Origin: Acidobacteriota bacterium
GTDB lineage: Bacteria; Acidobacteriota; Blastocatellia; Chloracidobacteriales; Chloracidobacteriaceae
Reading direction: 5' to 3'
Assembly: GCA_016208495.1 (NCBI GenBank)
Contig: JACQXX010000103.1
Location: 1-64,000, forward strand
DNA: 64,000 nt
Both the position numbers and the translations under genes were made by a program. Shown piece after piece: positions 52,448 through 62,968 of this stretch. A model generated the notes under the pieces. That model worked only from the letters and a program-made list of their open reading frames with translations. It had not been told where the DNA came from and did not search any database. Position 1 is the stretch's first letter; every line of letters begins with the position of its first letter.

Positions 52448-53797
52448 TCACTTCCGATTCTGCAGGATCTTCAGAAATGAGCGGCTTCGAAGCTCCTCGT
52501 GGGAAAGTCCAGTTCGTTCAATGGTTTCGGCTTCTGTAAGTGCCCCGCAGTTGATCGCCCGGAGGAAAAAATTTAGCAATCCTTGACCCGTGGCCGCATC
52601 GTCAAAAACATCTCTCACCCGTGTCGCCTGGGCTGCTTTGTGAACAAAATTCCGCAATCGTTCCGCCGCCGGGTCAAGCCCTTCAAAGAAAAACAGATAG
52701 GTCGCCGCATATCGGATCGGCAATTGCGCCGGATGCAAATCCCAACCCTGATAAAACCCGCTTTTGAGTCCGTGGTAAATGTTGTCAAAGTGGAGTTTCC
52801 ACGCCCGGTGAACTGTTCGCCGATTTTCCATCATCTGCTCGGGCGTGAGAAGTTGACCAGCACTGGCGCGATGCGGCGGGATAGGCATGACATTGGTTGC
52901 CCCATCCACGATCCACACTCCAGTTCCTGAAAATCCAACCTGCATTAGTTGTCGGGCAAAATCACAGGCTGGATGTTGGAGCGATTGATACGTTGACGTG
53001 ATATTGCAGCCAGCGGTGTAGTCATAGGCACCAAAATGGGCTGCGAGACACCGCCCATTGGCGGCATTGAGTAATCTGGGAGGGACAAACCGACCCTGAG
53101 CGTCAAACAAAGATTGGGTGGTTTCAATCATGATTTCGATCTTAATCGCACCCGAAGGGAGCCCAAGGCGTGTTTCAAGCTGGTCAAGCAACTGAACCAG
53201 TACCGTAACCTGTTCTGGGATAGTCACTTTCGGCAAAGTTACACAAAAGTTCTCAGGCAACTGGCCGTTTGTTTCCTGGGAGAGAGTGGTCAAAAACAGA
53301 TCGAGGGTTCTGATGGCCCGGCTCTGCATTTCGGGACTCAATGCCTTGACGCGAAAGCCAGTGAAGGGTGGAAGTGATTGAGTCTGAATTCCCCTGGCCA
53401 GTTCCCTGGCTGCTGCCACGACGTGCCCATCTTCTTCTTCGTCCGAACGGATTCCATAGCCGTCCTCAAAATCAATCCGATAATCTTCAACTGGCTCGCG
53501 TCGAAGTTTCTCAACCACCCGGTTGTAGATCAAATCAAGTACATCTTTTTTGAGTGTCAGACCAAGTGCCTCACCCAACTGACCACTTTCCGGAGCAAAT
53601 TGTTCGAGTGAAGCCAGGGCCAGTTTCCCGAGTTTTGAGGCGGCTTCAGCTTTGAATAAATGCCCTCCCCCATAAACCGAATGAACTGGCTGCCGGTGGC
53701 CCGATTCACCAGGAAAATGTCGGGCAAGGGTGTGATTGGCCTGGTTGAGCTGGGTCAAATGCTGGGCAAGAGAATCAGATGAAAGCGTGAGGTTCAT
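52448..53797 (-). CDS. HpcH/HpaI aldolase/citrate lyase superfamily protein (DUF6986-like)
   Basis: A 449-residue cytoplasmic protein from ATG 53797. It has the beta-barrel features of the PEP/pyruvate lyase superfamily: RIDFEDGYG (acidic pair after a strand), KIEIMIETTQSLFD (Glu), RCLAAHFGAYDYTAG with conserved HFG, and HPAQLPIRYAATY near the end. Proteins of this size are often annotated as DUF6986 or as a putative phosphoenolpyruvate kinase; the actual reaction is uncertain. A C-C lyase on a small acyl substrate is the best guess. It is monocistronic between a repeat array and a small membrane-protein gene. Confidence 0.75.
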   Translation of the reverse strand: MNLTLSSDSLAQHLTQLNQANHTLARHFPGESGHRQPVHSVYGGGHLFKAEAASKLGKLALASLEQFAPESGQLGEALGLTLKKDVLDLIYNRVVEKLRREPVEDYRIDFEDGYGIRSDEEEDGHVVAAARELARGIQTQSLPPFTGFRVKALSPEMQSRAIRTLDLFLTTLSQETNGQLPENFCVTLPKVTIPEQVTVLVQLLDQLETRLGLPSGAIKIEIMIETTQSLFDAQGRFVPPRLLNAANGRCLAAHFGAYDYTAGCNITSTYQSLQHPACDFARQLMQVGFSGTGVWIVDGATNVMPIPPHRASAGQLLTPEQMMENRRTVHRAWKLHFDNIYHGLKSGFYQGWDLHPAQLPIRYAATYLFFFEGLDPAAERLRNFVHKAAQATRVRDVFDDAATGQGLLNFFLRAINCGALTEAETIERTGLSHEELRSRSFLKILQNRK

Positions 53798-53916
53798 GGC
53801 GTGCCTGTAAGTCCTGAAAGTGTGGTGCGCAATTTTCAGTGTGAAAGAAATATCCAAAGTACCTTCCCTGAAGTAGTATGCCTCTGGCTCAGGTGAACAA
53901 TTTTGGATGGAGGTAA

Positions 53917-54189
53917 ATGATGAAGACCATTCTTAAGGTAATTATCTTCCTGATTTTATTGATGATCGGTGTTGGGCTGTTATTTAAGTTGCTTGGATTT
54001 GTGGTTTGGCTTGCGGCGGTTGCGGGAATGATTGCGTTGATTGCCGGGTTGTTGTACGTGCTTTTTGGGCCGAATGTCAATTCACAACCCAACCAAATTG
54101 AATCCCAAACGACACCTGATGCGGACAGTGTCCAGTCCGAACTCCACCGCCGCCAGCGGGAAATTGAAAACCAGCGAAAAAATCAGTAA
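53917..54189 (+). CDS. Small membrane protein
   Basis: A 90-residue protein with two hydrophobic segments (VIIFLILLMIGVGLLFKLLG and LAAVAGMIALIAGLLYVLFG) joined by a short turn, then a polar Gln/Asn-rich tail ending in ELHRRQREIENQRK. GGATGGAGG lies just before the ATG. Similar short double-spanning proteins are common; function is unknown. The next gene starts 75 bases downstream. Confidence 0.75.
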   Translation: MMKTILKVIIFLILLMIGVGLLFKLLGFVVWLAAVAGMIALIAGLLYVLFGPNVNSQPNQIESQTTPDADSVQSELHRRQREIENQRKNQ

Positions 54190-54264
54190 CGACCTGGCTG
54201 GCGTTCTTCATTTTCCCGGTACTTCAATCTAAACTTTCTAACCTTCTCATTTTGTTGGATTTAT

Positions 54265-56322
54265 ATGAATCGAATATTGTTGATGCTTTCAACCTGGGTG
54301 GTTGTCTTGTCGCTCAGTTTTTCTCTCCTGATTCCGGTACAGGCACACCACAAAATCCCTCTTTTGATAAACCCAATGAACAAAAACGTGCTTCGACATC
54401 AAAGCAAAACGGCTCAACTACGAAAATTTGGACCTGTCCGGGCTCCGGAACTGAGTGGCGGCATAAGCTGGTTAAATACAGCACAACCTCTTTCATTAGA
54501 GAAACTTCGCGGCAAAGTCGTGCTCCTTGATTTTTGGACGTTCTGTTGCATTAACTGTATGCACATTCTGCCTGACTTGCGAAAGCTCGAAGAAACCTTT
54601 CCCAATGAACTGGTCGTGATTGGCGTCCACTCGGCCAAATTCACCAATGAAAAAGAATCAGAAAGTATTCGACAGGCAATTTTGCGATATGAAATCCAGC
54701 ATCCGGTTGTGAATGATGCCGATTTCAAAATCTGGGAATCGTTTGGTGTCCGAGCCTGGCCGACCCTGGTTCTGATTGATCCAGAAGGCTATGTGTCCAA
54801 TGCGTATTCTGGTGAAGGCCACCTGGAAGCCATGCAAAGTGACATCCAGGCGCTGATTGATGCCGCAAAAGAAGACAAAACCTTGAAATCAGAGCCGTTG
54901 ACGCTTTCCCTGGAACAGGCCAAACGGGTTGATATGCCGCTCTCATTTCCAGGCAAAGTTCTGGCGGATAAAGCTGGGAAGCGGCTGTTGATCGCTGACA
55001 GCAATCACAACCGGATTGTGGTGGCAAGCTTTGATGGAACTGTGACGGATGTGATTGGAAATGGCCAAATTGGCCGATCTGATGGAACATATGAAACCGC
55101 GCAGTTTCATCATCCGCAGGGAATGGCGATTTCCGGCGAAAGCCTGTATGTGGCTGATACTGAAAACCATTTGATCCGGCGGATTGACTTGAAAAAGAAA
55201 ACCGTGGAAACCGTGGCTGGAACCGGAGTTCAGGGCTATGAGCGCAATCCGTCTGGTCCGGCCTTAAAAACAGCGCTGAGTTCTCCCTGGGACTTACAAC
55301 TGCTCGGTCAGACGCTCTATATCGCCATTGCGGGGTTGCACCAAATTTGGAAACTTGATCTGGAAAAGAACACTGTTGACCGCTACTCGGGAACCGGCGC
55401 TGAACGGCGCTGGGATGGTCCGGCCAGTGCTTCCGCTTTTGCCCAACCTTCCGGGCTGGCAACTGATGGCCAGCTCCTGTTTGTGGCGGACAGCGAAATC
55501 AGCAGTATCCGGTCGGTGGATACCAAATCGGGCGGGACGGTTGCGACCCTGGCCGGAGGCGATCTGTTCGATTATGGCGACAAAGACGGAACTGGGGACG
55601 ATGTGCGGTTGCAACATCCGCTGGGCGTAACTTTTGCCGATGGCAAGGTGTTTATCGCTGATACCTATAACCACAAAATCAAAGTGTTGAACCCGGCAAC
55701 TCGGAGTGTGACTTCCCTGGTGGGGAGTACCAGCCCAGGGCTTGAAGATGGCGAAAAGGCAAAATTTTTTGAACCCGGTGGACTGAGTGAAGCCGATGGG
55801 AAATTGTATGTGGCTGATACCAATAATCATGCTGTCCGGGTGGTGGATGTAGCGACACGAAAGGTTTCAACCCTGGCTCTCAAAGGGCTCAAGCCGGTGA
55901 GCGCGCCACCAGTTTCGTCTGATGAATTTGCCCCAAATGCTGAAACCCTCACCCTTCCAGCCCAGAAAATTGTTCCAGGGCAGGTCGGGAAATTGATTCT
56001 GGATATCACGCTCCCAGGCGGGTTTCATTTCAATGATGCGATTGAACAGCGGTATCAGATCAAAATAAGCGGCACTGGCACGCTTACTTTTGCGCCCGGT
56101 GACCTGAAAAAAGCTTCCAAACTGCTCACATTTCCCGTCAGTGTGCCATTCGAGGCGGCGAAGGTCGGTAAAATGGAGCTTGAAGTTTCCGCCACTTTCT
56201 ATTATTGCAGGGAAGACAACACCGGCGTTTGCCAGATCAAATCCGTGATTTGGAAAGTGCCGGTCGAAATTACCGCCAGCAAAACTTCAGACATACGGCT
56301 TCAATTTCAAGCCAAACCCTAA
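54265..56322 (+). CDS. NHLRC2-like thioredoxin/NHL-repeat protein
   Basis: A 685-residue exported protein. The signal region is MNRILLMLSTWVVVLSLSFS. A thioredoxin/TlpA-like domain at about 60-210 has FWTFCCINCMHILPDLRKLE, the CCxxC redox motif of NHLRC2 proteins, and WPTLVLIDPEG. Six NHL blades follow at 220-560, such as LLIADSNHNRIVVAS, LYVADTENHLIRRID and LYVADTNNHAVRVVD. A C-terminal beta domain (570-680) resembles the DsbD N-terminal type (VSATFYYCREDNTGVCQIKS). The architecture matches eukaryotic NHLRC2 plus an added domain. Probably a periplasmic redox protein. Confidence 0.88.
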   Translation: MNRILLMLSTWVVVLSLSFSLLIPVQAHHKIPLLINPMNKNVLRHQSKTAQLRKFGPVRAPELSGGISWLNTAQPLSLEKLRGKVVLLDFWTFCCINCMHILPDLRKLEETFPNELVVIGVHSAKFTNEKESESIRQAILRYEIQHPVVNDADFKIWESFGVRAWPTLVLIDPEGYVSNAYSGEGHLEAMQSDIQALIDAAKEDKTLKSEPLTLSLEQAKRVDMPLSFPGKVLADKAGKRLLIADSNHNRIVVASFDGTVTDVIGNGQIGRSDGTYETAQFHHPQGMAISGESLYVADTENHLIRRIDLKKKTVETVAGTGVQGYERNPSGPALKTALSSPWDLQLLGQTLYIAIAGLHQIWKLDLEKNTVDRYSGTGAERRWDGPASASAFAQPSGLATDGQLLFVADSEISSIRSVDTKSGGTVATLAGGDLFDYGDKDGTGDDVRLQHPLGVTFADGKVFIADTYNHKIKVLNPATRSVTSLVGSTSPGLEDGEKAKFFEPGGLSEADGKLYVADTNNHAVRVVDVATRKVSTLALKGLKPVSAPPVSSDEFAPNAETLTLPAQKIVPGQVGKLILDITLPGGFHFNDAIEQRYQIKISGTGTLTFAPGDLKKASKLLTFPVSVPFEAAKVGKMELEVSATFYYCREDNTGVCQIKSVIWKVPVEITASKTSDIRLQFQAKP

Positions 56323-56332
56323 GCCTCAAGAA

Positions 56333-56450
56333 ATTATGAATGATGAATGATGAATTAGGAAGCTGATAAACCTTGGCCATTCAATCAGATGGGTTTATTC
56401 ATAATTCATAATTCATAGTTCATAACTCATAATTTATAATTTGTATTCAT
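56333..56450. repeat. ATGAATG and CATAATT heptamer arrays
   Basis: ATGAATG units (56337-56356) and, about 40 bases later, CATAATT-like units (56398-56445) form an inverted pair with period seven. The arrays fill most of the space between the NHLRC2-like and DinB genes. Confidence 0.75.
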
Positions 56451-56461
56451 AAGGAGAACCA

Positions 56462-56902
56462 ATGACCGCGATTGTTGATGATTTGAAACAAACTATTCGG
56501 GCGGCTTCCATCCGGTTGCAAGCCTATAACGACAAAAAAGCCAGCCAGCCAACGGCACCTGACAAATGGTCGCGCAAGGAACTTTTAGGTCATTTGATTG
56601 ATTCAGCGGCCAATAACCATCAGCGGTTTGTCCGGGCACAGTTTACGGATGGTGTTGTGTTGCCTGGGTATGAACAAAACGAGTGGGTGGCCTGCCAGCA
56701 ATATCAATCGGCTGACTGGATTGATCTGGTTGGATTGTGGAAAAACTATAATGAACACCTCACCCGCGTGGTGGCGGCGATTCCAGAAGAGAAACTGGGC
56801 AACCGGTGCCAGGTTGGGCAAAACGAACCTGTAACCCTCGAATTTTTAATTGCTGACTACCTTCAGCATATGAAACACCATCTGGGACAGATTTTTGGGT
56901 AG
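56462..56902 (+). CDS. DinB-family protein
   Basis: A 146-residue four-helix-bundle protein of the DinB/YfiT superfamily. The metal-binding His triad pattern is visible: WSRKELLGHLIDSAANNH near residue 46, and YLQHMKHHLGQIF near the end. These enzymes are metal-dependent thiol transferases or related hydrolases; the substrate is unknown. AAGGAGA precedes the ATG at short spacing. A possible cotranscript with the Uma2 gene about 115 bases downstream. Confidence 0.85.
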   Translation: MTAIVDDLKQTIRAASIRLQAYNDKKASQPTAPDKWSRKELLGHLIDSAANNHQRFVRAQFTDGVVLPGYEQNEWVACQQYQSADWIDLVGLWKNYNEHLTRVVAAIPEEKLGNRCQVGQNEPVTLEFLIADYLQHMKHHLGQIFG

Positions 56903-57018
56903 TTGCCCTCCGCACTTTTTCTATTTTTCCTCGAAGGCGAACCTGAAACGGTTCGCCTTTTATAATTTGGGACTCGTCAGTTATAGTGTTGAAAAGCAAA
57001 AGCTTGGAGGACAAAAGT

Positions 57019-57603
57019 ATGAATTCGGTACTGATTTCAACCTCACCGCTGGTCAAAACCTATAGCCTCAACGAGTTTTGGGAGTTGCCCGAACCGGAAG
57101 ATCACTCTAAGCGCGAACTGATTGCAGGAGTGTTATATATGGCGCCACCACCGAACTACTCACACGACTCAATAACCTCACGCCTTATTGATGCGCTGGT
57201 CGCACATCGGTTTTCAATTGCTGACAAAGGAAAGCTTTACACCCCACGAGCCGCAATTTGGACCAGTGACAAAACCTACCTGGAACCTGATTTGTTTTAC
57301 CTTTCCGCCGAACTGGAGGCGACGTTAGATAAAAACTTCCGCAGTACGGCAGATTTAGTGATCGAGATTTTATCTCCGGCGTCTGAGCAATATGATCGAA
57401 CGACCAAAGCCGACACCTACGGCGCACTGGGCGTGCGTGAATTGTGGCTGGTGGACCCAACCAATCGCACCATAGAAGTGAGAACTCAGACGGGAAATGG
57501 CTTTGACAAAGGTACGGTTTTCAGTCAGGGTGAGGCCATCAAATCCCAGATTTTCCCTCAACTCGACCTCCCAGTAACTCTTATCTTTGCTGATTTAGGG
57601 TAG
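57019..57603 (+). CDS. Uma2-family (DUF820) PD-(D/E)XK nuclease-like protein
   Basis: A 194-residue protein from ATG 57019 (TTGGAGG eight bases upstream). The fold signature is LEPDLFYLS (Asp), then ADLVIEILSPASEQYDRTTK (Glu and Lys after it), and ELWLVDPTNRTIEV, all typical of Uma2. The family is hugely expanded in cyanobacteria and some acidobacteria; its biological role is unsettled. It lies 12 bases before metH and is probably cotranscribed, although no functional link is known. Confidence 0.88.
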   Translation: MNSVLISTSPLVKTYSLNEFWELPEPEDHSKRELIAGVLYMAPPPNYSHDSITSRLIDALVAHRFSIADKGKLYTPRAAIWTSDKTYLEPDLFYLSAELEATLDKNFRSTADLVIEILSPASEQYDRTTKADTYGALGVRELWLVDPTNRTIEVRTQTGNGFDKGTVFSQGEAIKSQIFPQLDLPVTLIFADLG

Positions 57604-57615
57604 GACCACTATTGA

Positions 57616-60600
57616 ATGAAACACGACACAGACTGTACGGAGTTGTTAAAGAGCCTGCTGCACGAACGGATTCTGGTTATTGATGGCGCAATGGGCACGA
57701 TGATTCAAAGTTATAAGTTGCAAGAGGCCGATTATCGCGGAACTCAATTTGTTGATCACCCAGGTGATTTGAAAGGTTGCAACGATCTCCTCTCGATTAC
57801 ACAGCCCCACATTATCGAAGCCATCCACCGGGCATATCTTGAAGCTGGGGCCGATATTATTGAAACCAATACCTTTAGTGCGACTTCGATTTCGATGGCC
57901 GACTATCAACTCGAATCAGAAGTCTATGCCTTAAATGTGGCTTCGGCCCAGGTTGCGTGCCGGGCCGTCGAGGCCCAGATGGCCCTTGATGGACGTCCAC
58001 GGTTTGTGGCGGGCTCGATGGGGCCGACCAATAAAACGGCCTCGCTGTCACGAGATGTGAATAATCCAGGCCACCGGTCGGTTACCTTTGACGAACTGGT
58101 TGCAGCCTATGCCGAACAGGCCAGGGGATTGCTGGATGGCGGCTCAGACCTGCTGCTGGTGGAGACCACGTTTGACACCTTAAACCTCAAAGCCGCGCTC
58201 TTTGCCATTGACCGGATATTTGAAGAGATCGGACGCCGGGTGCCGGTGATTGCCTCGGTGACAATTACGGACCAGAGTGGACGAACCCTTTCGGGGCAAA
58301 CCCTGGCGGCCTTCTGGATTTCGGTATCGCATTTTCCATTGTTGAGTATTGGGATCAATTGCGCCTTTGGGGCCAAAGAAATGCGCCCCTATGTTGAAGA
58401 ACTCTCTGAAATGGCGCCGATCTTTCTCACCTGCTATCCCAATGCCGGATTGCCAAATGTGTTTGGCGGATTTGACCAGACTCCAGAGATTATGGGTGAA
58501 CTGATTCAGGAGTTTGCGGCCAACGGCTGGCTCAATATTGTTGGTGGATGTTGTGGAACGACGCCGCTTCATATTTCCGCGATTGCGGCGGCGGTGAAAG
58601 GAGTCACTCCGCGTGTCCCTCCAGCACGTCAGTGTGTGACCCGGTTGAGCGGGCTGGAACCGCTGGTGATGCGCCCGGATATGAACTTCGTCAATATCGG
58701 TGAGCGCACCAATGTGACTGGTTCGCCGAAATTTGCCCAGTTGATTAAGCAGGGACAGTATGAAGAGGCGCTGGCAATTGCCCGCCAGCAGGTCGAAAAT
58801 GGCGCCCAAATTATTGATGTCAATATGGATGAAGGCATGCTCGATGCCGAAGCCATCATGGTCAAGTTTCTGCATCTGGTGATGTCAGAGCCAGATATTT
58901 CAAAAGTTCCGGTGATGATTGACAGTTCAAAATGGTCAGTCATCGAAGCTGGTCTGAAATGTGTGCAGGGGAAATGTATTGTCAATTCGATCAGCCTGAA
59001 GGAAGGCGAAGCGCCCTTCATCGAATTTGCCCGAAAAGTTCGCCGCTATGGGGCGGCGGTGGTGGTGATGGCCTTTGATGAGCAGGGCCAGGCAGATACC
59101 TATGAGCGCAAAATCGAGATTTGCGAGCGAGCCTATCGCATCCTGACCGAAAAAGTTGGGTTTCCGCCGGAAGACATCATCTTTGATCCCAATATTTTGA
59201 CCGTTGCTACTGGCATCGAAGAGCACAACAACTATGCGGTCAATTTCATTGAAGCCACGCGCTGGATTAAACAAAATCTGCCGCACTGTAAAGTCAGCGG
59301 CGGGGTGAGCAATATCTCATTTTCCTTTCGGGGGAATAACCCGGTGCGTGAAGCCATGCACTCGGCGTTTCTCTATTATGCCATCAAGGCCGGGCTCGAC
59401 ATGGGCATTGTGAATGCCGGTCAACTGGCGGTCTATGAAGAAATTCCCAAGGATCTGCTCGAACTGGTTGAAGATGTGCTGCTCAACCGCCGCCCAGACT
59501 CAACCGAACGCCTGATTACATTTGCCGAGTCATTCAAACAACAGGATAAAACCCAGGTCAAAGATGCTGACTGGCGAAACGGGACCGTCCAGGAACGATT
59601 GAGCCATGCCTTGATCAAAGGGATTGTTGAGCATATTGAAGCCGACGTCGAAGAAGCTCGCCAGTTGTATGCCCGCCCTCTGGAAGTGATTGAAGGCCCG
59701 TTGATGGATGGCATGAATATTGTCGGTGACCTGTTTGGCGCCGGAAAAATGTTCCTGCCGCAGGTGGTCAAAAGCGCCCGTGTGATGAAAAAAGCGGTTG
59801 CCGTCCTGCAGCCTTATATGGAAGCCGAGAAACAATCGAGTGGCGCCAGCCGGGCACTGGCGAGGGTATTGATGGCCACGGTCAAAGGCGACGTTCACGA
59901 CATCGGCAAAAACATCGTCGGGGTTGTGCTTGGGTGTAACAACTATGAAGTCATTGATTTAGGGGTGATGGTGCCATGTGAGACGATCCTGAAACAGGCC
60001 CGCGAGCATCAGGTGGATATGATTGGGTTGAGCGGACTCATCACGCCGTCGCTCGATGAAATGATTCACATTGCCAAAGAAATGGAGCGCCAGCAATTTC
60101 GGGTTCCGTTGCTGATTGGTGGTGCCACGACCAGCAAAATTCATACTGCTGTCAAAATTTCTCCGCATTATGGCCAGCCCGTGGTCCACGTCATTGACGC
60201 TTCACGGGCAGTTGGGGTCGTTGGTCAATTGATCAATTCAGAATTAAAGATTGAATTTGCTGAAAAAAATCGGGCTGAACTCGAACAACTTCGCCAGGAG
60301 CACAGTGGCCGTACGGCACGGGCCACCTCACTGACACTCGATCAGGCCCGGATGCGGAAGCCGCGATTTGACTGGAAGCAGGCTGAAATTGATGTCCCAA
60401 CCCAGGTCGGGATCCAGGTTTTGACCGATTATCCGCTTGAGAAACTGGTGCCCTACATTGACTGGTCGCCATTTTTCCATGCCTGGGAGCTTCGCGGACG
60501 CTATCCGAAGATTTTCGATGATCCTGTCATCGGCGACAAAGCCCGTGAATTGTTTGCTGATGCCCAGAAAATGCTTGAAAAAATCATTACTGACCGACAA

Positions 60601-61308
60601 ATCACAGCACACGGCGTTTTTGGATTATTTCCGGCCAATAGCGTCGGAGATGACATCGAGGTCTACACGGATGACTTCCGAACCGAAGTACTGACCCGTT
60701 TTTATACCCTGCGTCAGCAATCCGAAAAATCGTCTGGTCAGTCTCAACTGGCGCTGGCTGATTTTGTCGCGCCAAAAGAATCTGGCCGGGCTGACTATAT
60801 TGGCGGATTTGCGGTCACGGCGGGCATTGGCATGGACGAACTCTGCCGTCAGTACGAAGCCGATCATGATGATTACAGTTCGATCCTGGTCAAAGCTCTT
60901 TCTGACCGGCTGGCCGAAGCTTTTGCCGAAAGTTTACACCAGCAGGCCCGGCAAGCGTGGGGCTATGATCAGACTGAAAACCTGAGCCAGGAAGAATTGA
61001 TCAAAGAGAAATATCGGGGCATTCGACCGGCACCAGGTTATCCGGCCCAACCGGACCACACTGAAAAACGGAGTCTCTTTGACCTGCTTCAGGTGGAGAA
61101 AAACACGGGCATTACCTTAACCGAGAGCTTTGCCATGTATCCGGCCAGTTCAGTCAGCGGTTTGTATTTTGCCCATCCGGAAGCTAAATATTTTGCTGTT
61201 GGTCGCCTCGAACGTGATCAGGTGCTTGATTACAGCCGCCGGAAAGGGATTCCGCTGGCAGAGGCCGAACGCTGGCTCAGCCCAAACCTCAATTACACCA
61301 GTCAGTAG
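57616..61308 (+). CDS. metH: Cobalamin-dependent methionine synthase MetH
   Basis: Transfers methyl from methyltetrahydrofolate to homocysteine via methylcobalamin. The 1230-residue protein has all four modules. The homocysteine domain (1-330) has [11 protein letters not shown] and the zinc site GINCAFG and GGCCGTTP. The pterin domain (355-610) has [14 protein letters not shown]. The cap and B12 domain (650-880) has [20 protein letters not shown] with the cobalt-ligating His. The SAM reactivation domain (920-1220) ends in [20 protein letters not shown]. Length is normal. A B12 riboswitch was not seen; the upstream gene leaves only 12 bases. Confidence 0.97.
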   Translation: MKHDTDCTELLKSLLHERILVIDGAMGTMIQSYKLQEADYRGTQFVDHPGDLKGCNDLLSITQPHIIEAIHRAYLEAGADIIETNTFSATSISMADYQLESEVYALNVASAQVACRAVEAQMALDGRPRFVAGSMGPTNKTASLSRDVNNPGHRSVTFDELVAAYAEQARGLLDGGSDLLLVETTFDTLNLKAALFAIDRIFEEIGRRVPVIASVTITDQSGRTLSGQTLAAFWISVSHFPLLSIGINCAFGAKEMRPYVEELSEMAPIFLTCYPNAGLPNVFGGFDQTPEIMGELIQEFAANGWLNIVGGCCGTTPLHISAIAAAVKGVTPRVPPARQCVTRLSGLEPLVMRPDMNFVNIGERTNVTGSPKFAQLIKQGQYEEALAIARQQVENGAQIIDVNMDEGMLDAEAIMVKFLHLVMSEPDISKVPVMIDSSKWSVIEAGLKCVQGKCIVNSISLKEGEAPFIEFARKVRRYGAAVVVMAFDEQGQADTYERKIEICERAYRILTEKVGFPPEDIIFDPNILTVATGIEEHNNYAVNFIEATRWIKQNLPHCKVSGGVSNISFSFRGNNPVREAMHSAFLYYAIKAGLDMGIVNAGQLAVYEEIPKDLLELVEDVLLNRRPDSTERLITFAESFKQQDKTQVKDADWRNGTVQERLSHALIKGIVEHIEADVEEARQLYARPLEVIEGPLMDGMNIVGDLFGAGKMFLPQVVKSARVMKKAVAVLQPYMEAEKQSSGASRALARVLMATVKGDVHDIGKNIVGVVLGCNNYEVIDLGVMVPCETILKQAREHQVDMIGLSGLITPSLDEMIHIAKEMERQQFRVPLLIGGATTSKIHTAVKISPHYGQPVVHVIDASRAVGVVGQLINSELKIEFAEKNRAELEQLRQEHSGRTARATSLTLDQARMRKPRFDWKQAEIDVPTQVGIQVLTDYPLEKLVPYIDWSPFFHAWELRGRYPKIFDDPVIGDKARELFADAQKMLEKIITDRQITAHGVFGLFPANSVGDDIEVYTDDFRTEVLTRFYTLRQQSEKSSGQSQLALADFVAPKESGRADYIGGFAVTAGIGMDELCRQYEADHDDYSSILVKALSDRLAEAFAESLHQQARQAWGYDQTENLSQEELIKEKYRGIRPAPGYPAQPDHTEKRSLFDLLQVEKNTGITLTESFAMYPASSVSGLYFAHPEAKYFAVGRLERDQVLDYSRRKGIPLAEAERWLSPNLNYTSQ

Positions 61309-61320
61309 TCAGTAGTCAGT

Positions 61321-61598
61321 AATGCCAGTGAAGGGTTGAAGTGTTTTTTAGTTTTCATCCCTGTTGGGATGGAGTACGGTGAGCCGGTGGTCAGCGTCGC
61401 TTTGGACGCGCCACCACCGGATGCGGGTCATCTCCAATCCAAAATTCCCCGCCCGACCAGCCGCCGCCTACGGCGGCTGGTCGGGCGGGGACAAGGTGGG
61501 TAATGATCCGCATTCCTCGAAGACTCGCCCTGGGCTACGAGCCGGCGCCCACTTCGTGGGCTGAGAACCAAAAACCGACTCAACTCTTAACTGGCATT
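61321..61598. repeat. MITE-like palindromic element (sister of the copy in the conflict operon)
   Basis: The ends AATGCCAGTGAAGGGTT and AACTCTTAACTGGCATT are near-perfect inverted repeats. The core is a perfect 20-bp stem (61447-61466 with 61471-61490, GCCCGACCAGCCGCCG inside) around CCTA. The CTCGAAGACTCGCCCTGGG and CTAC segment matches, in reverse orientation, the copy at 35136-35393. It is preceded by CAGTAGT heptamers. Confidence 0.85.
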
Positions 61599-61621
61599 CC
61601 TGACTCCTGACTCCTATGACT

Positions 61622-62791
61622 TTAAAGATAACTCAGCCACGGGTCTTTTCTGCGCCGCTTGATATCGGCAAACCATCGGCAGGCGGGAAACAATGCCAGG
61701 ACAATACAAATCCAGACCAGGTACACAATCGGCAAACTGTACCCATAGCCGTCGGGAATGCTAAAGGGCCCGGTGAATCTGAGTGAACCCAGCACCCGGA
61801 TGGCGTCAATGTGAAAGATCAGATTGATCAAGGGCAAGTGCAGCACATAGTAAAACAGCGGTACCCGCCCAAAGGTCACAAACGGCTGACCGATTTTCCC
61901 AACCAAACCATCAAAAAAAGCCAGAAAGAGAATGGCTGGACCCAAAGTCATAAGCAGGTACAGGAGCGAAGGTGGATATTTTTCACAGTTGAGAAATGAA
62001 AGCACGGTAAAGACCGCTGATGGCTGGACACTCCAGGGAAGCGGATTCCCATAGATGTTGATTGCGCGCAGCACGATGAAAAAAACCACCAGGGCACTTC
62101 CTAACCAGTAGAGTCCCCGCCGCCGTTGATCTGGCTCAAGCTGGTAGAGTTGTCCAAAGCCATACCCGGCAGCCATCACGCCGATCCAGGGAATCAGCGG
62201 GTAACTCACTGCAAATAACTTTCCAGGCAAAACCTCCATCGTCCCGGTGTTATGAAGAATCATCCATAGCCAACTGAGTCGGCCAAACTGCTCAGCCTGT
62301 AATCCATCCAGCAGGTTATGGGTTGCCACCATCACAACCCCAAACGCCGTGACGGCCCAGACTGGAAGAAAAATGAGTCCGCCGAGCGCAACCATTGACC
62401 ATCCTATCGCCCAGATGACCTGCCCCACCATCAGGTGATAATTCCAGTCAAAAAACCATCCAAATCGCACCACGGTCAATTCTAGAAATACCAGCCAGAG
62501 TCCGCGCGTCACCAGAAACGAAGACAGCTCTTTTTTTGATTTTCCCCTGGAAGCCGACAAAAACATGGCCGTCCCAGCCAAAAAAACAAACACCGGTGCA
62601 CAGAAATGTGTGATCCACCGGGTAAGGAAGAGAGCGGGGCTGGTTTCAGCTAAATCAGTGGGGTTAATGTGATTTCCAGAGAAAAAATCGCGGACGTGAT
62701 CAAGCGCCATAATCACCATTACGACACCGCGCAGGAGGTCAATCGAGTCAAGCCGTTGGGATGGCTTTTGTGGGTGAGCTTCGTTGGTCAT
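61622..62791 (-). CDS. DUF1624-like multi-pass membrane protein
   Basis: A 389-residue inner-membrane protein with about ten helices. The N-terminal motif RLDSIDLLRGVVMVIMALDH, followed by VRDFF, is the signature of DUF1624 (heparan-alpha-glucosaminide N-acetyltransferase-like, acyltransferase clan). Conserved features include THFCAPVFVFLAGTAMFLS and FVTFGRVPLFYYVLHLPLI. It probably transfers acyl groups across or at the membrane; the substrate is unknown. The TIR-bearing element lies just downstream. Upstream, about 180 bases separate it from mutY on the same strand. Confidence 0.85.
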   Translation of the reverse strand: MTNEAHPQKPSQRLDSIDLLRGVVMVIMALDHVRDFFSGNHINPTDLAETSPALFLTRWITHFCAPVFVFLAGTAMFLSASRGKSKKELSSFLVTRGLWLVFLELTVVRFGWFFDWNYHLMVGQVIWAIGWSMVALGGLIFLPVWAVTAFGVVMVATHNLLDGLQAEQFGRLSWLWMILHNTGTMEVLPGKLFAVSYPLIPWIGVMAAGYGFGQLYQLEPDQRRRGLYWLGSALVVFFIVLRAINIYGNPLPWSVQPSAVFTVLSFLNCEKYPPSLLYLLMTLGPAILFLAFFDGLVGKIGQPFVTFGRVPLFYYVLHLPLINLIFHIDAIRVLGSLRFTGPFSIPDGYGYSLPIVYLVWICIVLALFPACRWFADIKRRRKDPWLSYL

Positions 62792-62968
62792 GCCTGGATT
62801 TCCAAAAAGTTGCTGGCAATGTTAAGAGAGACTTGAAAGAGCGGAATGGCTTCCCGATTTCTTTGAAGCTAGCCAACAGGTCGCTTCTGTAGAAAATAGA
62901 AGAGAACAGCAACGGCGAGTAGGGATAAGCGGCAGGTAGGCACATCCTGTCGGCTTTGACCGGAACTG

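Noticed and set aside
57604-57615. Cobalamin riboswitch upstream of metH
   Set aside because: Only 12 bases separate metH from the Uma2 gene, and no B12-box-like sequence was seen before the Uma2 gene.
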